Assembly (NCBI GenBank): GCA_030765055.1
Contig: CM060947.1
Location: 218,805,271-218,869,270 of the forward strand
Length of the DNA: 64,000 bases
Reading direction: 5' to 3'
Origin: Mantis religiosa
Lineage: Eukaryota; Arthropoda; Insecta; Mantodea; Mantidae
Shown here: piece after piece, positions 45,601-57,019 of the stretch
How the letters are laid out: each line of letters starts with the position of its first letter
Position numbering within the stretch: position 1 is the stretch's first letter
Notes under the pieces: generated by a model
Database searches by the model: none
Told to the model about the DNA's origin: nothing
What the model saw: the letters and a program-made list of their open reading frames with translations, nothing else
Program-made: the position numbers and the translations under genes

Positions 45601-46122
45601 TTGTGCGAATTTTTAAAAATTACAATTTTTTAAATATTACTTGCTGTTGGTTTGAAATGTTATGAATTGGTAAGCCGTTACTCGTCGTTTTCTGTGCAAT
45701 GCAAAAAGTTTGAAATTTTGCTATCACTTGGAGATCAGCTGTTTAAAACATTTTGTTAGCTTACTTGTATTCTCCTTATAGATTCAATGAAATGCGTAAT
45801 GAGAGTTTATCTTAACATTAAGTAGTAAATGAATAGGTTTTTAGGAAAGGAAGTCAGAAAATAATGTGGCTGCTGCTTCTGGGAAGGCCATGAAGGGAAT
45901 ATATAAACATGTGACTATCGATTCAGTTCCGTTTATTTCCTTGTGTCTATAAAGAAATGTATGCTAATATAGTGCGAACCATATGCCTAAAATTGAGCCA
46001 TTTGAATAGGCCTAAACCTTTGAACCAATAATAGGACACACGTTCAACTTTGGGAGAATATAATAAACAATTGGGAGATTACATTACACTATTTACAGTT
46101 CAGAGAAAATGTTGGAGATGTC

Positions 46123-46560
46123 CTCCACCAGTATCTATGGATCGTTGGTCCCATTTTCTTTGATACGACTGTAGACAGTAAAGTTTATATGTGTATCTTC
46201 AAGACATTTGTGGAGCAGCTGGATGATATCGAATTGAGAGAAGGCTATTTCCAGCAAGATGGAGCAACGTGCCATATATCTGGCACCATGGAACTTGTAA
46301 CCATTTCTTTCATAATCGAATAATCCCAAAAGGTCTGTGGCCTCCCAGATCCCCTGACCTAGCCTCACCGGATTTTTTTCTTGTGGGGGTATCTAAAAAT
46401 AGTGTGTACAAGAACAGGCCACGGACAATTGATATTCTCAAGGAATCCTTTCGAACTGAAATAAGTAATACTGGCTAGGATATTCTCTGTAAAACTTCAG
46501 AGTATATGGTGAGACGGGTGCAAACATGTATAGAAGCTGGTGGAGAACACTTCCAACATT
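46123..46560 (+). pseudogene. Transposase remnant, IS630/Tc1/mariner type, C-terminal half
   Basis: Frame one encodes VGPIFFDTTVDSKVYMCIF and EGYFQQDGATCHISGTM (second catalytic Asp). After a frameshift the text continues GLWPPRSPDLASPDFFL (third acidic residue region) and YKNRPRTIDILKESFRTEIS. The end VQTCIEAGGEHFQHF is the usual C-terminus of this insect-type transposase and stops exactly where the SINE-A copy was inserted. The helix-turn-helix and first Asp segments are deleted. Confidence 0.8.
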
Positions 46561-46574
46561 TTGATTTCTTTCTT

Positions 46575-46808
46575 TGTAATTTACGTCCTCCAACGTTAAG
46601 TCATATCGGACGATGAATGGAATGGGTGAAATGATGCTCACATGAGCCAAGGGTGCTTGGAGCCTAGAGTTACCCGATATTTGTCCTTCAAGATAAGGGA
46701 AAACCACGGAAAAAAACCTTATCCAGGTTATTCACCTTGACAGAGATTCGAACTCGGTACCTCTTGAACGTGAGGCAGACACGATACCACCACGCTACCG
46801 AGGCGGGC
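46575..46808 (-). mobile_element. SINE family A, reverse, inserted at the transposase end
   Basis: A complete reversed copy from TGTAATTTACGTCCTCCAAC to ACGCTACCGAGGCGGGC. AACATTTTG flanks it (46555-46563 and 46812-46820), a 9-base perfect duplication within the transposon's last codons. Confidence 0.93.
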
Positions 46809-46939
46809 TTTAACATTTTGTGTGAGATGTAAATAGTGTAATGTAATCTCCTAATTGTGTGTTATATCCTTCCAAAATTGCACGTGTGTCCTACTATTGG
46901 CCTAGTGAAATGGTTCAAGTTTATATGGATCACACTATA

Positions 46940-47169
46940 GCCCGCCTCGGTAGCGTTGATGGTAATGTCTGCCTCAGGTTCAATAGGTCCCGAGTTCGAA
47001 TCTCGGTCAGGGTGAGTTACCTGGATAATGTTTTTCCGGGGTTTTCCCTTATCCTGATAGACGAATATCGGGTAACTCTAAACTCCATGAACTCTGGACT
47101 CATTTGAGCATCATTTCATCCAATTCATTCATCGTCCGATATGACTCAACGTTGGGGAACGTAAATTAC
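46940..47169 (+). mobile_element. SINE family A, forward, at the transposon's right border
   Basis: A complete forward copy from GCCCGCCTCGGTAGCGTTGA to GGGGAACGTAAATTAC, with a small deletion in the head (GTAATGTCTGCC). It abuts the last recognisable base of the right inverted repeat. CTTTATAGA follows near 47169-47177 and resembles the TCTATAAAG found outside the left repeat (45946-45954), so the SINE may have landed within the repeat. Confidence 0.9.
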
Positions 47170-48039
47170 TTTATAGAAGTATATAAAAAGTAAAGGACAG
47201 TGCATAGAGAAATATATTGAATGTAACATTATAGTTTTTTATTTATTTGTTTTCGGAAAATAACACATGCTGTGTTTCCAGAAAACTTATGCCTTTCAAA
47301 TTTCAGGCGCTGATCATTAAGAAGATAAATTGCAAGTTGCACATTTCTTCAGAATTGAGGTTATGTGCTTGATTATGTTTCTAACAATAAAATCAATAAG
47401 GATTAATTTATTTTCACCATACTAAGTTCCAGACATGTAGGAAGAATGAACGAATCCTTTTAGGCTAAATGTGTCGTGGACGGCAGTACACTGGGGATCC
47501 ATTTGCTGATCAAGTAGGGATAGTTGGTGCAGTCGCGTGAGTGTGGGTGGCGGTCTATCCCCCACCCCCTCATGGTTCCTGGGATCGCAAGATCCATAAA
47601 AAACATGGCCGTGTGTGATTTACCAGAAGGAAATTGAACGCCAAGCCATGGGTGTTATTCATGGACTGGCCCGCACTTCTGTACCGATTAATTTTCCTTA
47701 TCACTGCGGTGAGGAAATAAGCTCTTTTCCATAACCTGCATCTCTTCTTCTTTTCCTTCTTTTATGTAAGGTCACGAAGGTGATATTGAGCTATGTAGTC
47801 TTGGTTTACTTATGCTTAACGCCTTTCTTCTCTTGGCTGTCTGTTGCGAAATTTAAAATGAACCACTTCCTCCATTTTAACGTATTGTACAGACAGAAAC
47901 GTCTGTATTATATACTTTACTTTCTCTACTACATACATTAAGTAGCGGAAGTATTACATTGCACTCAAAATGTTATATCGATACTTCTAGTACATACATT
48001 TTGCGAACTTTTGAACAGAAAATGAGTTAAAAGCAGAAA
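47170..48039. other. No gene recognised
   Basis: The GC-richer segment 47480-47720 (GGGATCCATTTGCTGATCAA) might be another eroded SINE, but there is no second copy in the window to compare. Confidence 0.35.
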
Positions 48040-48575
48040 AAGTAGAATGCTCGGACCTCTTAGGAAAATCTTCCTGTTTGTTTGTGAGCTGTATAACTTC
48101 AAAACTGGGATCTATACTTAATTTGACATTTTCAGTTTGTCTTCCGTAGATTGAACACAACAAATTTCAAGGGCATGCCGCTCCCGAGCTACTCTCTATG
48201 CGAATATTTTAAGGAATTCTGATTTTTTTTTTCCAAAAGTGGTAACGATTTTAAATTAAAATACCACATATTTAGAAATATCTTTATAGAAATGACATGT
48301 GCATTCCTCATTTTCTGGAAATGTATCTTTATACTAAATTACTTTTGATAATTTGTAAACCATAAAAGAGACAGAATATTACTGGTACAAAAAATGTGGA
48401 CCTCGTAAAGTACAATTTGTCAATTTTTGTGGAATTAATTTTTGAGATTTTTTTTTTAGTAACTTACTTTTCTCAAATAAGAAGTTACGTACTATTTTGC
48501 CTAGGCCATGCAAAAGGAACGGAATTTCAAGATCATTCCAGAGCAAATAGTTCTTAAAGGATTTGATCATTGATT
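48040..48575 (-). repeat. Family X, reverse
   Basis: Minus strand: GATCAAATCCTTTAAGAACT, GATCTTGAAATTCCGTTCC, TTTGCATGGCCTAGGC and, further on, the blocks near 48255-48340 (CCAGAAAATGAGGAATGC) match the order at 13.7-14.0 kb and 18.5-19.0 kb. Confidence 0.45.
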
Positions 48576-49221
48576 AATTCTACTGTTTTCCCTCAATCCC
48601 ATTGTATGTACAAGGAAATATGCAATAAAACAATTTCTGCAAACATTTATGTCGATTAACATGAAGTAAATATAATAAGCATATATAGGACAGGCTTTAA
48701 TTAATAAGAAATATACTGTTTAATACACATTAGAACTTCTGTACACAATATTCTTCTTCTCCTCCTTCAAGTATTAAACCTCCAAAGGATTTTTGCGTGA
48801 CTCCAAAACCGTGTTTATTTCATTGGATTATCCATTCGGTTTCCTTTGGGTTTGTAATTTAATATTTTCTTCTGGCATCGTTCCTCATTCTAGCGACTTT
48901 TGTCTGTTACAAACTATCTCTTCGTTTATGTTAAAGATCTGTAATTAATTTATTATGTCCTCATTCTTTATTGTCTCTTTGTGACTCCCAAAACTGATTT
49001 TAAACATCTCACTTCTGTCGCCTGTAATCTGCTTTTAACTTTGCTTGTCACTGTCTAAGTTTCGTTACTGTATAGAGCTATTGGAACTGGCATAATTTTA
49101 TAGAATTCATCTTTGTATCCTTTCTTACTTTATTTTTAGAAGTTCTTTTAATGTTCCACATATTTTTGAGAAACTTACAGCCTTAGTTACAATATCTACT
49201 TCTTTAATGCATGATACTATA

Positions 49222-49530
49222 ACCCATGGCGTGACAGCCCATAGAGGGCCAAGGCCTGCCAACCGAACTGTCGGCCTACATATGCAAGGTACAGTTGGGC
49301 GATCATACGGGGAGATGTGGTCAGCATCTCGGCACCCCCAGCCGGAAAGTTGGCTTTCATGACCAGCGCCGCTTGTCTATCATAAACTCCTCAATTTTCT
49401 CACGATGCTGAGTGGGCACCGGCCCTATAAAAGGGACTTAAAATCCACACCTCAGGGGTGGGATCGAACCCGGGACGCTTTCCGTGGCAGGGAACCAAAG
49501 CATGATGCCTTGGCCCACTACGCCACTGTA
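49222..49530 (-). mobile_element. SINE family D, reverse
   Basis: It shares with 1481-1781 the start ACCCATGGCGTGACAGCCC, the GGGCGATCAT and GATGTGGTCAGCATCTCGG blocks, and the reversed tRNA-like head GTGGGATCGAACCCGGG. A segment of about 50 bases (CAGCGCCGCTTGTCTATCAT onward, 49361-49408) is absent from the first copy, so the two belong to different subfamilies or one has a deletion. Confidence 0.82.
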
Positions 49531-50139
49531 CTGATATGTACTTGTTCAATTATGTTACAGTGTAATACAAGTTTACATCTTAACAGACGAGTTCCTTGAA
49601 ATGCCATTAGTTTTATTTTTTGAGATATAATTCTTATAATTAAGAATCATATTATGTAGCTCAAATAGTGTTCGTTTTAATGTATCTTCATTATCATAAA
49701 TGATTACTTATTCATCTACATATAGGGCAGTCATCACAAAATTACTCTTATTAATATCAGAAGTTATATTTGAAATATTTAGCCGCACAATATTTCACAT
49801 GACAAAAATAAGGGCTGCTTTGTTTTTCGTAAGTTAGTCACACAAGGTGAACAGAATCCACCACTTCACTTAAAAACGAAATATAGAACCTTTCGAATAG
49901 GTCCGACTTCTTTTTAATTCGGTATATGGATAGATATTTTATCAGTGACATGGTAAAAGCAATTCCTATTTTGATTTTAATGAGATTATGTGTTTGAAAC
50001 TTGTACTTAATCCGTTATTGCACAAAATTGGACGAGGATTTTCCAGGAAATACAATATTAGTCATAGAAACACAGAAAACCTAGCTCTAAAATATTATCA
50101 GTTCGGTTTACAACTCTTTAAAGATTTTTATGTACATAT

Positions 50140-50880
50140 GAATGCCAGAAGTGTGGATTAATAGCTGAAAAATCCCATGTATTGTCCTCGCATGACCTCT
50201 ATTCTTGTACAAGCTATTCTTACTATCTTTTATTTCACCTATCTCGTACTTTGTCAATCGAGATAAACATTTGTAGAAAGGTTTTAGCCCAAGTTTCCCT
50301 TAAGATAGAATGGGAATATGAGAAAAAGTAAGCTTAAGCACTAATAAAATATTTTGAAAGCTTTTTGCCATGCCCTGTTTACGTAACATAGAGCGGGGAA
50401 AACAGTAAGTACTACCCATTTTAATAAAGCATAAGTACTTTTCTTACTTCTTAGTTATTCAAACCAATAACTACAAGTATGTAAGAAATAATTTTTCCCA
50501 CAGAAAAAAATGTGCTTTAAGATATCTGAACTTTTATGCATCACGATTTTGTCCATCTCTTCGGGTTTATCGTTATACAAAAGTCATTCCGATTAAAGAG
50601 AACTTCAGAGGTTATTTCAAGCAATTAAAATACACATTTCATTTGGCTTGAAAATATTTTAAACATATGGAAATGTAATGAAAGCAGTTATAGCCAGTTT
50701 GAGAAAATAAACAATTTGAAAAAAAAGTACCTTTAAAGGGTAGTTTTTTTAAATGTTCGTGTCACATATTTGGAACTTGCTGAATTTAATCAAGTTTGTA
50801 CTAAAGTTACTATTTTTTAGGTACGCTGCTGTCTCTCCCCCCCTCTCTCTCTCTCTCACACACACATACATATTAATCTG
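50140..50880 (+). repeat. Family X, longest copy
   Basis: Blocks in order: CAAGCTATTCTTACTATC, GTCAATCGAGATAAAC, GAAAGCTTTTTGCCATGC, GTCCATCTCTTCGGGTTTA, ACAAAAGTCATTCCGATTAA, CTTGAAAATATTTTAAAC, AAATGTTCGTGTCACATATT, and a terminal (CT)n(CA)n tract (50836-50869). It defines a repeat of at least 0.7 kb. No protein family is seen in it. Confidence 0.5.
50836..50869. repeat. C8 / (CT)n / (CA)n microsatellite
   Basis: CCCCCCCTCTCTCTCTCTC followed by ACACACACATACAT. A tract of the same kind ends other family-X copies, so it is probably part of the ancestral repeat. Confidence 0.9.
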
Positions 50881-53078
50881 TTTTATAAAAATTCTTTCTT
50901 TGCACAGTGTTTCAAAATATGTATTCCTGCTAACAACTTGTATCGAGTTTATGTTGAATACAATCCTTCTCTTCTAATTGTAAATACGTAATAACAAATA
51001 TTCTCGAAACAATGTTAGTACGTTTCAGGATGCTGTCCACCACTTTGTCCTAAATCCACTATCTCGATAAGGGGGACGTAATATAAATATAACAACCACA
51101 TATAATGGTTATAAAAACATAACATTAGTATGATAAGTTAGCATCGTATTGTGACAAGAACACTCACGAAAGTTTGACTTAAACTCCTTGCTTATTTTCA
51201 TCAAAATCGTTAGCGCAACGCTAACATACAATCACGTTTTGTTTTTATACAAATACACCGCTTCAGCATGCCTCTTTAATGTTTCTGCAAGTCGCGCCAA
51301 CTTGTGCTGCTGGTAATCCCTCTGACGTACGCACCGGTACGCACCGCATCTCTCGCACGTAGCTGCTCTCTCACTCTAAATAAAACTGCGATGAATCGCT
51401 CGTGAATTGATTCTCTGCCGATACACACTGCCCACCGACTCCTCACCACGAAGCTTGGAACGTACCGCACTTCTTTGCACTGCTTTTTCAACTCGCACAG
51501 TTTAACTGACCGACTGACTCGTAAACTGTCTCACTGCACCGAATCCTCACCTCAGAGCAGCATTCATTGACTGGCACCCGAAACTTAAACGATAAGGCAC
51601 ACTACTACTTATTACGACGATGACGAGGTACTGGTAGGCTGTTCATAGCCCAAAGGTTTTTTCTGCATGCCTACCCAGTTTTGGGTAAACTGCAGGTTGA
51701 GAAAGTTTGGTGTGTGCAGGATGGTGTGCGGTATTAGGATCAAAAAACGATTATGGGGTAGCTCATTTGCTCCTCTAATTTTGAACAGGATGAAAACAAT
51801 TTTTTCACACCCTGGTGTTTATTGGTTTTAAATATTATGGGGTAATTTTCATGCCAGATAGCTCTTGGAAGATTTGATATGGAGTTCAGCTTTTGCTGCT
51901 GTTTGGATTAATTCCAGTGTTACTTCGGGTGCCCGTATATCATGCGGGGTACCCGGAAAATCCTGAAAGGCGTCTTGTAGGGTCATAATCTCCTAGAAAC
52001 CGAACCAGGGCACTTCTATGTGTTGGTAACTGATCGTCTGAAAGCATACGAGCCAGCTGTCTGCTGCTATGCCCTAGATCTCACTGGCGTATAGCATGAG
52101 TATGTCTCGCACCGTCTCTTATAGTCTTGCCGGGGCGGTAAGAAGCTTCTGTAACTAGAGACTTATGTATTATATATTATGTATTATGTTATGACTTCCC
52201 GAATTATGACTCTCGAACGATATTTGAATAGTAATAACATGCTCGTTCCTGGTCTTGTGACGTCTTCGTGACTTCAGGGAGTACATCACCATGTAAAACC
52301 ATGTCTACTCTGCTCCTCACACGGTAACAAAATGGCGACGCAAATGCCCGATTCAACTCCCTCTCCACAGTAGCTTTCCGATTGCCAATGTGACAGTATA
52401 TAACCTACAGCCAAAGTGGAGGTGCGTGCTAGAGAGGCACTGGATAAATTTAAATTTTGAATTAGGACATATCGTGACTGGCAATAAAAGTAGCAGAGTG
52501 ACTTAACTATTTTTATCGACCAAAAGTCACTCGGATACCCCTTGTTAGCTACTGCAATATAATCTCGTCTATCGGTCAGACAGTTCGTAGAATTAAGGGT
52601 CATTCGTAATGAAAACTATGCGTCAACGCAACAAAGTATACCTTAGGCATAATGTTGGAGCGTTATGTTATTGTTCACTTCAACAAATGGAAACAAAGAG
52701 CGACCAATCACAAAGGAGCGATAAATAGCTGAGCTAATATGGGGGACTGCGACGTTATCACCGGTAAAGTAAGTACGTAAAGTACGTTGTACACATTCAA
52801 GAGCTAACTACCATGTTAAACGACGTTGAATTCGCAAAAAAGGATCATAATCTATATTCAGTTTGTTTCGTTGCCATTTTTAGAGATATCCTGGCAATTC
52901 CTAGCGAGTCAAAACATGCCAGAAAATCAGAAATACGGGAGAGTAATTAATGATAACAATAGTTCCCTTCAATGGTACCTTCTTATGTTCGACATAATCT
53001 TCAAGATGAAGGTTGAACCTTGCAAGTTGGAAATGTTGGTTTAATTTTACGATTATGGTTGACAACACTATAATATGG
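50881..53078. other. No gene recognised; one coding-like patch
   Basis: The GC-richer segment 51270-51600 and the stretch 51900-52150 stand out by composition. On the minus strand around 52090-51955 an open stretch reads RQLARMLSDDQLPTHRSALV, followed by GFSGYPA and a stop. It looks like a decayed coding sequence, but I cannot name the family. The 105-codon frame at 52286-52603 is also unassigned. Confidence 0.35.
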
Positions 53079-54036
53079 AAGGGTAGAGCCAGACTGAAAT
53101 ATTCAATGCCATAGCCGGGATTTGAACCATGGATCTTCTGGTCTCCGTCCAGATGCTCTAAACCATTGAGCTACTATGGCCAACGTGCCAACATGACATT
53201 AAATTCTCCAACTGACTCGTGTTTTTCCCGGTAAACCACTAGGAGTTCTCATAATCACATAAGACAATTACCTTAATGGCGACTTACTATGCTGTAAGTA
53301 CTTTAAAGCCCGGGCTTTATAGTTAACCACGAGTCAGTTTGAAAATTTAATGTCATGTTGACACGTTGGTTAGTAGCTCAATGGTTTAGAGCGGCTGGAC
53401 GGAGACCAGAAGATCCGTGGTTCATGGCTATGGCATTGGATTTTTCAGTCTGGCTGTACCCTTTCATAGTGCGTCCTACACACGGCTAGTGTGAAAGAAT
53501 AATTCATTTCCATTAATTATACCTAATAGTGGTGCGAACTATAAAGCCCGGGCCTTAAAGTACTTACAGCATAGTAAGTCGTCATTAAGGTAGTTGTCTC
53601 TTGTGTTTGTGAGAACTCCTAGTGGTTTACCGAGAGAAACACGAGTCAGTTGGAGAATTTAATGTCATGTTGGCACGTTGGTTATAGTAGCGCAATGGTT
53701 TAGAGCGGCTGGACGGAGACCAGAAGATCCGCGGTTCAAATCCCGGCTATGGCATTGAAGTTTTAATTCTGGCTCTACCCTTTCATAGCGCGTCCTACAC
53801 ACGGCTAGTGTGAAAGAACAATTAATTTCCATTAATTGTACATAATAGTAGTCCGAACTATAAAGCCCGGGCCTTAAAGTACTTACAGCATAGTAAGTCG
53901 TTATTAAGGTAGTTGTCTCGTGTGTTTGAGAACTCCTAGTGGTTTACCACGAGTCAGCTGGAGAATTTAATGTCATGTTGGCACGTTGGCCATAGTAGCT
54001 CAATAGTTTAGAGCGGCTGGACGGACACCAGAATCC
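53079..54036. repeat. Array of four family B tRNA-like units (1 inverted, 3 direct)
   Basis: Unit 1 (about 53079-53323) is reversed. Units 2, 3 and 4 follow in forward orientation, with the landmark TGTCATGTTG at 53351, 53663 and 53971, a period of 312 and 308 bases. Each unit has an upstream segment with AAAGCCCGGGC(C/T)TT and ACTTACAGCATAGTAAGTCG, the flank GAGAATTTAATGTCATG, a tRNA-like core and the tail CAGTCTGGCT.TACCCTTTC through CACGGCTAGTGTGAAAGAA. Unit 2 lacks the upstream segment and unit 4 stops inside the core. The tRNA-like core is in the middle of the unit, not at its 5' end as in ordinary SINEs. Confidence 0.85.
53680..53754 (+). repeat. Best-preserved tRNA-like core of family B
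   Basis: Compared with the consensus of its neighbours, the ends GCCATAG and CTATGGC can pair as a 7-base acceptor stem, GCTC/GAGC as D stem and CTGG/CCAG around a 7-base loop as anticodon stem, and GGTTCAAATCC is a perfect B-box. In this copy the first bases are GTTATAG. The loop base before the presumed anticodon is C rather than the near-universal U33, and the T stem pairs poorly, so it is a tRNA-derived module and not a working tRNA gene. Confidence 0.65.
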
Positions 54037-55394
54037 AACACATGTTGATAATATGTAACGTAACTGATAAGTTACGGCTTCCATAATACTTCAGCAACTC
54101 ATTGCAAGTAGATGACGCGCGCATCATTAACTTCAAAGTACATAGCAGCTCTGGATGGAAGAAATGGCAGGCACGAGTTTTGAAAGCAACACAACTTAGA
54201 AAATAGAACACCCCCAGAAACTGAAGTACTGGCTTTCAATGTTTACAACAGTTTACTACCGCAAAAGCCAAGGGAGCAAGTGGGAAAAATACTTGCGCAA
54301 TTCATGGAGTGGAGACCTCGATTTTGGAAAATGTAATGCAGGTTTAAACTGTCCTTGAGTTGGGAACTCACTTTCAGTAACTTAATTGACACATCTGGTA
54401 AAACTAAAACTCAATGCCAAACCATCGGATTTAATTACACATTATTAACAAGGTAAGACATTTTTAAAGGAAGTCGGATGTTTTTGAAATGGTCAGCTAA
54501 AAGCAGTCAATGCAATTTGTAATGTGTATTGAGTTATTAAGAGGCCTGTATGAGAATTATGAAACTCATGACTTAATTTCTGCATCTATACTGTTGCTAT
54601 GTACTTAACTGATTCATTGCGAATGGTTCTGTTACAATGCATATCGTGTAGTTTTTAAGTTTGCATCATGCGTACGCTTAACTTTTATTTTGAATGGGAT
54701 CAAAAGAGAGGTATTCTCTTCCTCATTGGACTGAATTCCCCACTTCTGATTTTATCGCCAAATCGTTAAAAACAACTCAAGTTAATGGCGCTATTTCGCA
54801 GACGAAACCTCATCACTGTACATACATATTTATTGTGTTTATAACTGTGCTTGCGGGTTATTTATCATTACGGATACAAAGCATAAAACAAGTTTCAACA
54901 TTACATTTGTTGATTTGAGACCGACAGCGTACAAAAGAGAATAATCAACGTTAATTCCGGTCAATATCCTACAACAAGACAATACACATGTAATCAGTAG
55001 GAATTCTATTATGATACGTGGGATCGTTTTGAATATTACATAAACTGACCTTCATGTTTTCATTTCCTCACCACAAGTACCTAAATCCGCTGACTGTATG
55101 GCATACAAAATAAAAAATTCACCGCTATTCACAGTCGCTCGTTTCAACAGACATTTATAAAGTGACAGGATTAACTTTTAATGACGAAGGCTGTGTTCTA
55201 GAAAGACAAACGGAATGCGTTGAAAGGTAAGTAAAGGCATGCAACCTTTTCTCACTATTGCCAACATTATTATACTCAGTCTGAACACGCTAGGGGCATG
55301 TTTATTATTTACCGACAGTTTCATGCAATTGAAGCACTTGTTGATAGTGAAATAAGTCGCTGCCAAAGGATGTTTTGAAGATAGTACATTTACT
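54037..55394. other. No gene recognised
   Basis: Short frames only. The 74-codon frame at 54694-54918 ends in a hydrophobic stretch but has no known family. Confidence 0.45.
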
Positions 55395-55760
55395 TTAACT
55401 TTGTTACCCTTAGCAAGTAGAGGAAATACTGCGTATCACACAAAAATTCTGTACCAAAATTTACCGAAAATACAGGTTTAGAGACTCCCTAAAAGGATTT
55501 TGAGAGGGGGGGGGGGGAGCAGTACGTGTTGAACGGTGTACCTAAAAAAAAAAAAAAGCAAAATTAGTTAAACATCCAACTTCGTATTTAGCTTCTTCTT
55601 TCAAGAACGTAAGCAAAGATTTTAAATAAACTACCCTTTACTTGGAGGATGTTGTAATGTTTTATTATTTCAAAAATGACTCATTTTGTGAATTACAAAT
55701 GCAATTCGTCTTGCATTATCTGGGAGAAGCCTATGAAGTTTTCCTCATTGTGAGCAAATT
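55395..55760 (-). repeat. Family X fragment, reverse
   Basis: The minus strand has CCTCCAAGTAAAGGGTAG, then TAGGGAGTCTCTAAACCTGT, TCGGTAAATTTTGGTAC and GAATTTTTGTGTGATACG, which parallel the 45.0-45.2 kb copy. A G9 tract and an A13 tract lie inside (55506-55517 and near 55545). Confidence 0.4.
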
Positions 55761-55960
55761 GTCTTATTAGAAACGGCAAGAAATAGGGGGAAAACATTAT
55801 TAAAATGTAAATCTATGTAAAGAACACCATTTGTAAAATCATTTTGTTGCTTCAATCATTTGAAATATATATTGCCAGTGGTATGAATTTTCAAGTACTT
55901 TTTTCAAGTAAAAGTCATTATGTATTCGTTTATTCCAGTGGTTATGCAAAGAGCAAAGGA

Positions 55961-56869
55961 TGCGTGTCCGTAAAATAAGGTATCCAATTTTATTTAGTAC
56001 AGAAAACATGTTTGTCAATGTATGTTATGTTGATGAAAAGGCGGAACTTACAGCTATTTTTTCAACGTAATCACCATTGTGATCGATGCACTTTTGCATG
56101 CGCTGTGGCAGTTTCTGTATACCCTTGTCATAGCACTCTACCGTCAAGTTGCGCAGGTAGCGCTCAACCTCGTTTTTCAAATCATCGTCGGTCTGGAAAT
56201 GGTTTCCACCCAGGTGTGACTTCCAACTCAGGAAACAGATGATAATCACTAGGTGCTAAGTCTGGACTGTAGGGGAAATGGGTGAGTTTGTCGCTTCACC
56301 GTTTGTGGTCTTCGGTGAACATTTTGGGGACCCACCTCGCACACACCTTGCGATATTGCAAAATGTTCGGCAAAATCTTGTCAGTCGTAGTCTTACTGAC
56401 TTAAGGGATGAATTCGCACAGCTCGCGAACTGTCACACGCCGATCTTTAAGCATTTCTTGTTCCACTTTTGCAATTGTTTCTGCTGAAACCGAAGGCCGG
56501 CCAGAACGCTGTTCGTCATTGATGTCTATACGTCTGTCTTTGAACTCTCTGAACCACTTTCGCACGTTTTTGACGTCCATACACTGTGGCCCATAGACTT
56601 CGCATAACTGACGATGAATTTCAGTGGGGGTAGTGCCCTTGGCTCTCAGAAAACCGATCACTGCACGCAACTCGCACTTGGTGGCGGAAGTGATAGGAAG
56701 CTCCATCGCAAACGGCTGCCCACCCAAGACTCATGGTTGCAACGGGTTCTTTGTGATGGGGACTTGAAGGGGTGAAACAAAGCTACACGCCAGTGTTGCC
56801 GGATCTCGCGTAATAGCGTTCCTCGCCGCTCCAGAGCCTTGGAGACCTTATTTTATGGCTCCTCGTATA
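55961..56869 (-). mobile_element. Mariner-like element, core deleted
   Basis: Both ends carry TAAAATAAGGT.TCCAA (55970 on the plus strand; reverse of 56839-56857), inside imperfect terminal inverted repeats that begin TACGAGGAGCC at the right end. The interior encodes the N- and C-terminal parts of a mariner transposase on the minus strand, with the middle removed. The ends differ from those at 10.8 and 26 kb, so it is a different mariner subfamily. Confidence 0.8.
56025..56727 (-). pseudogene. Mariner transposase remnant lacking the first two catalytic Asp
   Basis: The minus strand opens MGGQPFAMELPITSATKCEL, then the helix-turn-helix region (GFLRAKGTTPTEIHRQLCEV, CMDVKNVRKWFREFKDRR, DEQRSGRPSV) up to RELCEFIP. 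It continues in another frame with KTTTDKILPNILQYRKVCAR and VPKMFTEDHKR, then jumps to YSPDLAPSDYHLFPELE, which holds the third Asp. The final part reads FQTDDDLKNEVERYLRNL and HNGDYVEK, the usual mariner C-terminus. About 100 codons with the first and second Asp are missing. Confidence 0.83.
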
Positions 56870-57019
56870 ATGTAGCGATCCACCTTTAAAAAATTTGACG
56901 GTCACTTTAGTGAATTGCATCCATCTTATAAGGATATTTCAACAAGAGTGTCAATCTTTGAACTTAAATAAACACGTTCTATAAATCACAGAGGTTTATT
57001 TCTTTTTTTATTTTGGAAC

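Larger units (their letters stand above)
45968..46939 (+). mobile_element. Tc1/mariner-superfamily element with long inverted repeats
   Basis: The left end (TATAGTGCGAACCATAT at 45968) and the right end (reverse complement TATAGTGTGATCCATAT, ending 46939) start inverted repeats of roughly 100 bases. The core AGGACACACGT and GAGATTACATTACACTATTT blocks (46025-46098) recur reversed at 46824-46900. The left repeat has about 12 extra bases near 46011-46022. Between them lies the 3' half of a transposase. One SINE-A sits inside (46575-46808) and another at the right border (46940). The element outside these SINEs is about 0.74 kb, so it is internally deleted. Confidence 0.78.

Noticed and set aside
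53680..53754. Possible tRNA gene with a 7-base acceptor stem
   Set aside because: C instead of U before the presumed anticodon, a weak T stem, and presence in repeated units with conserved flanks show a repeat module.
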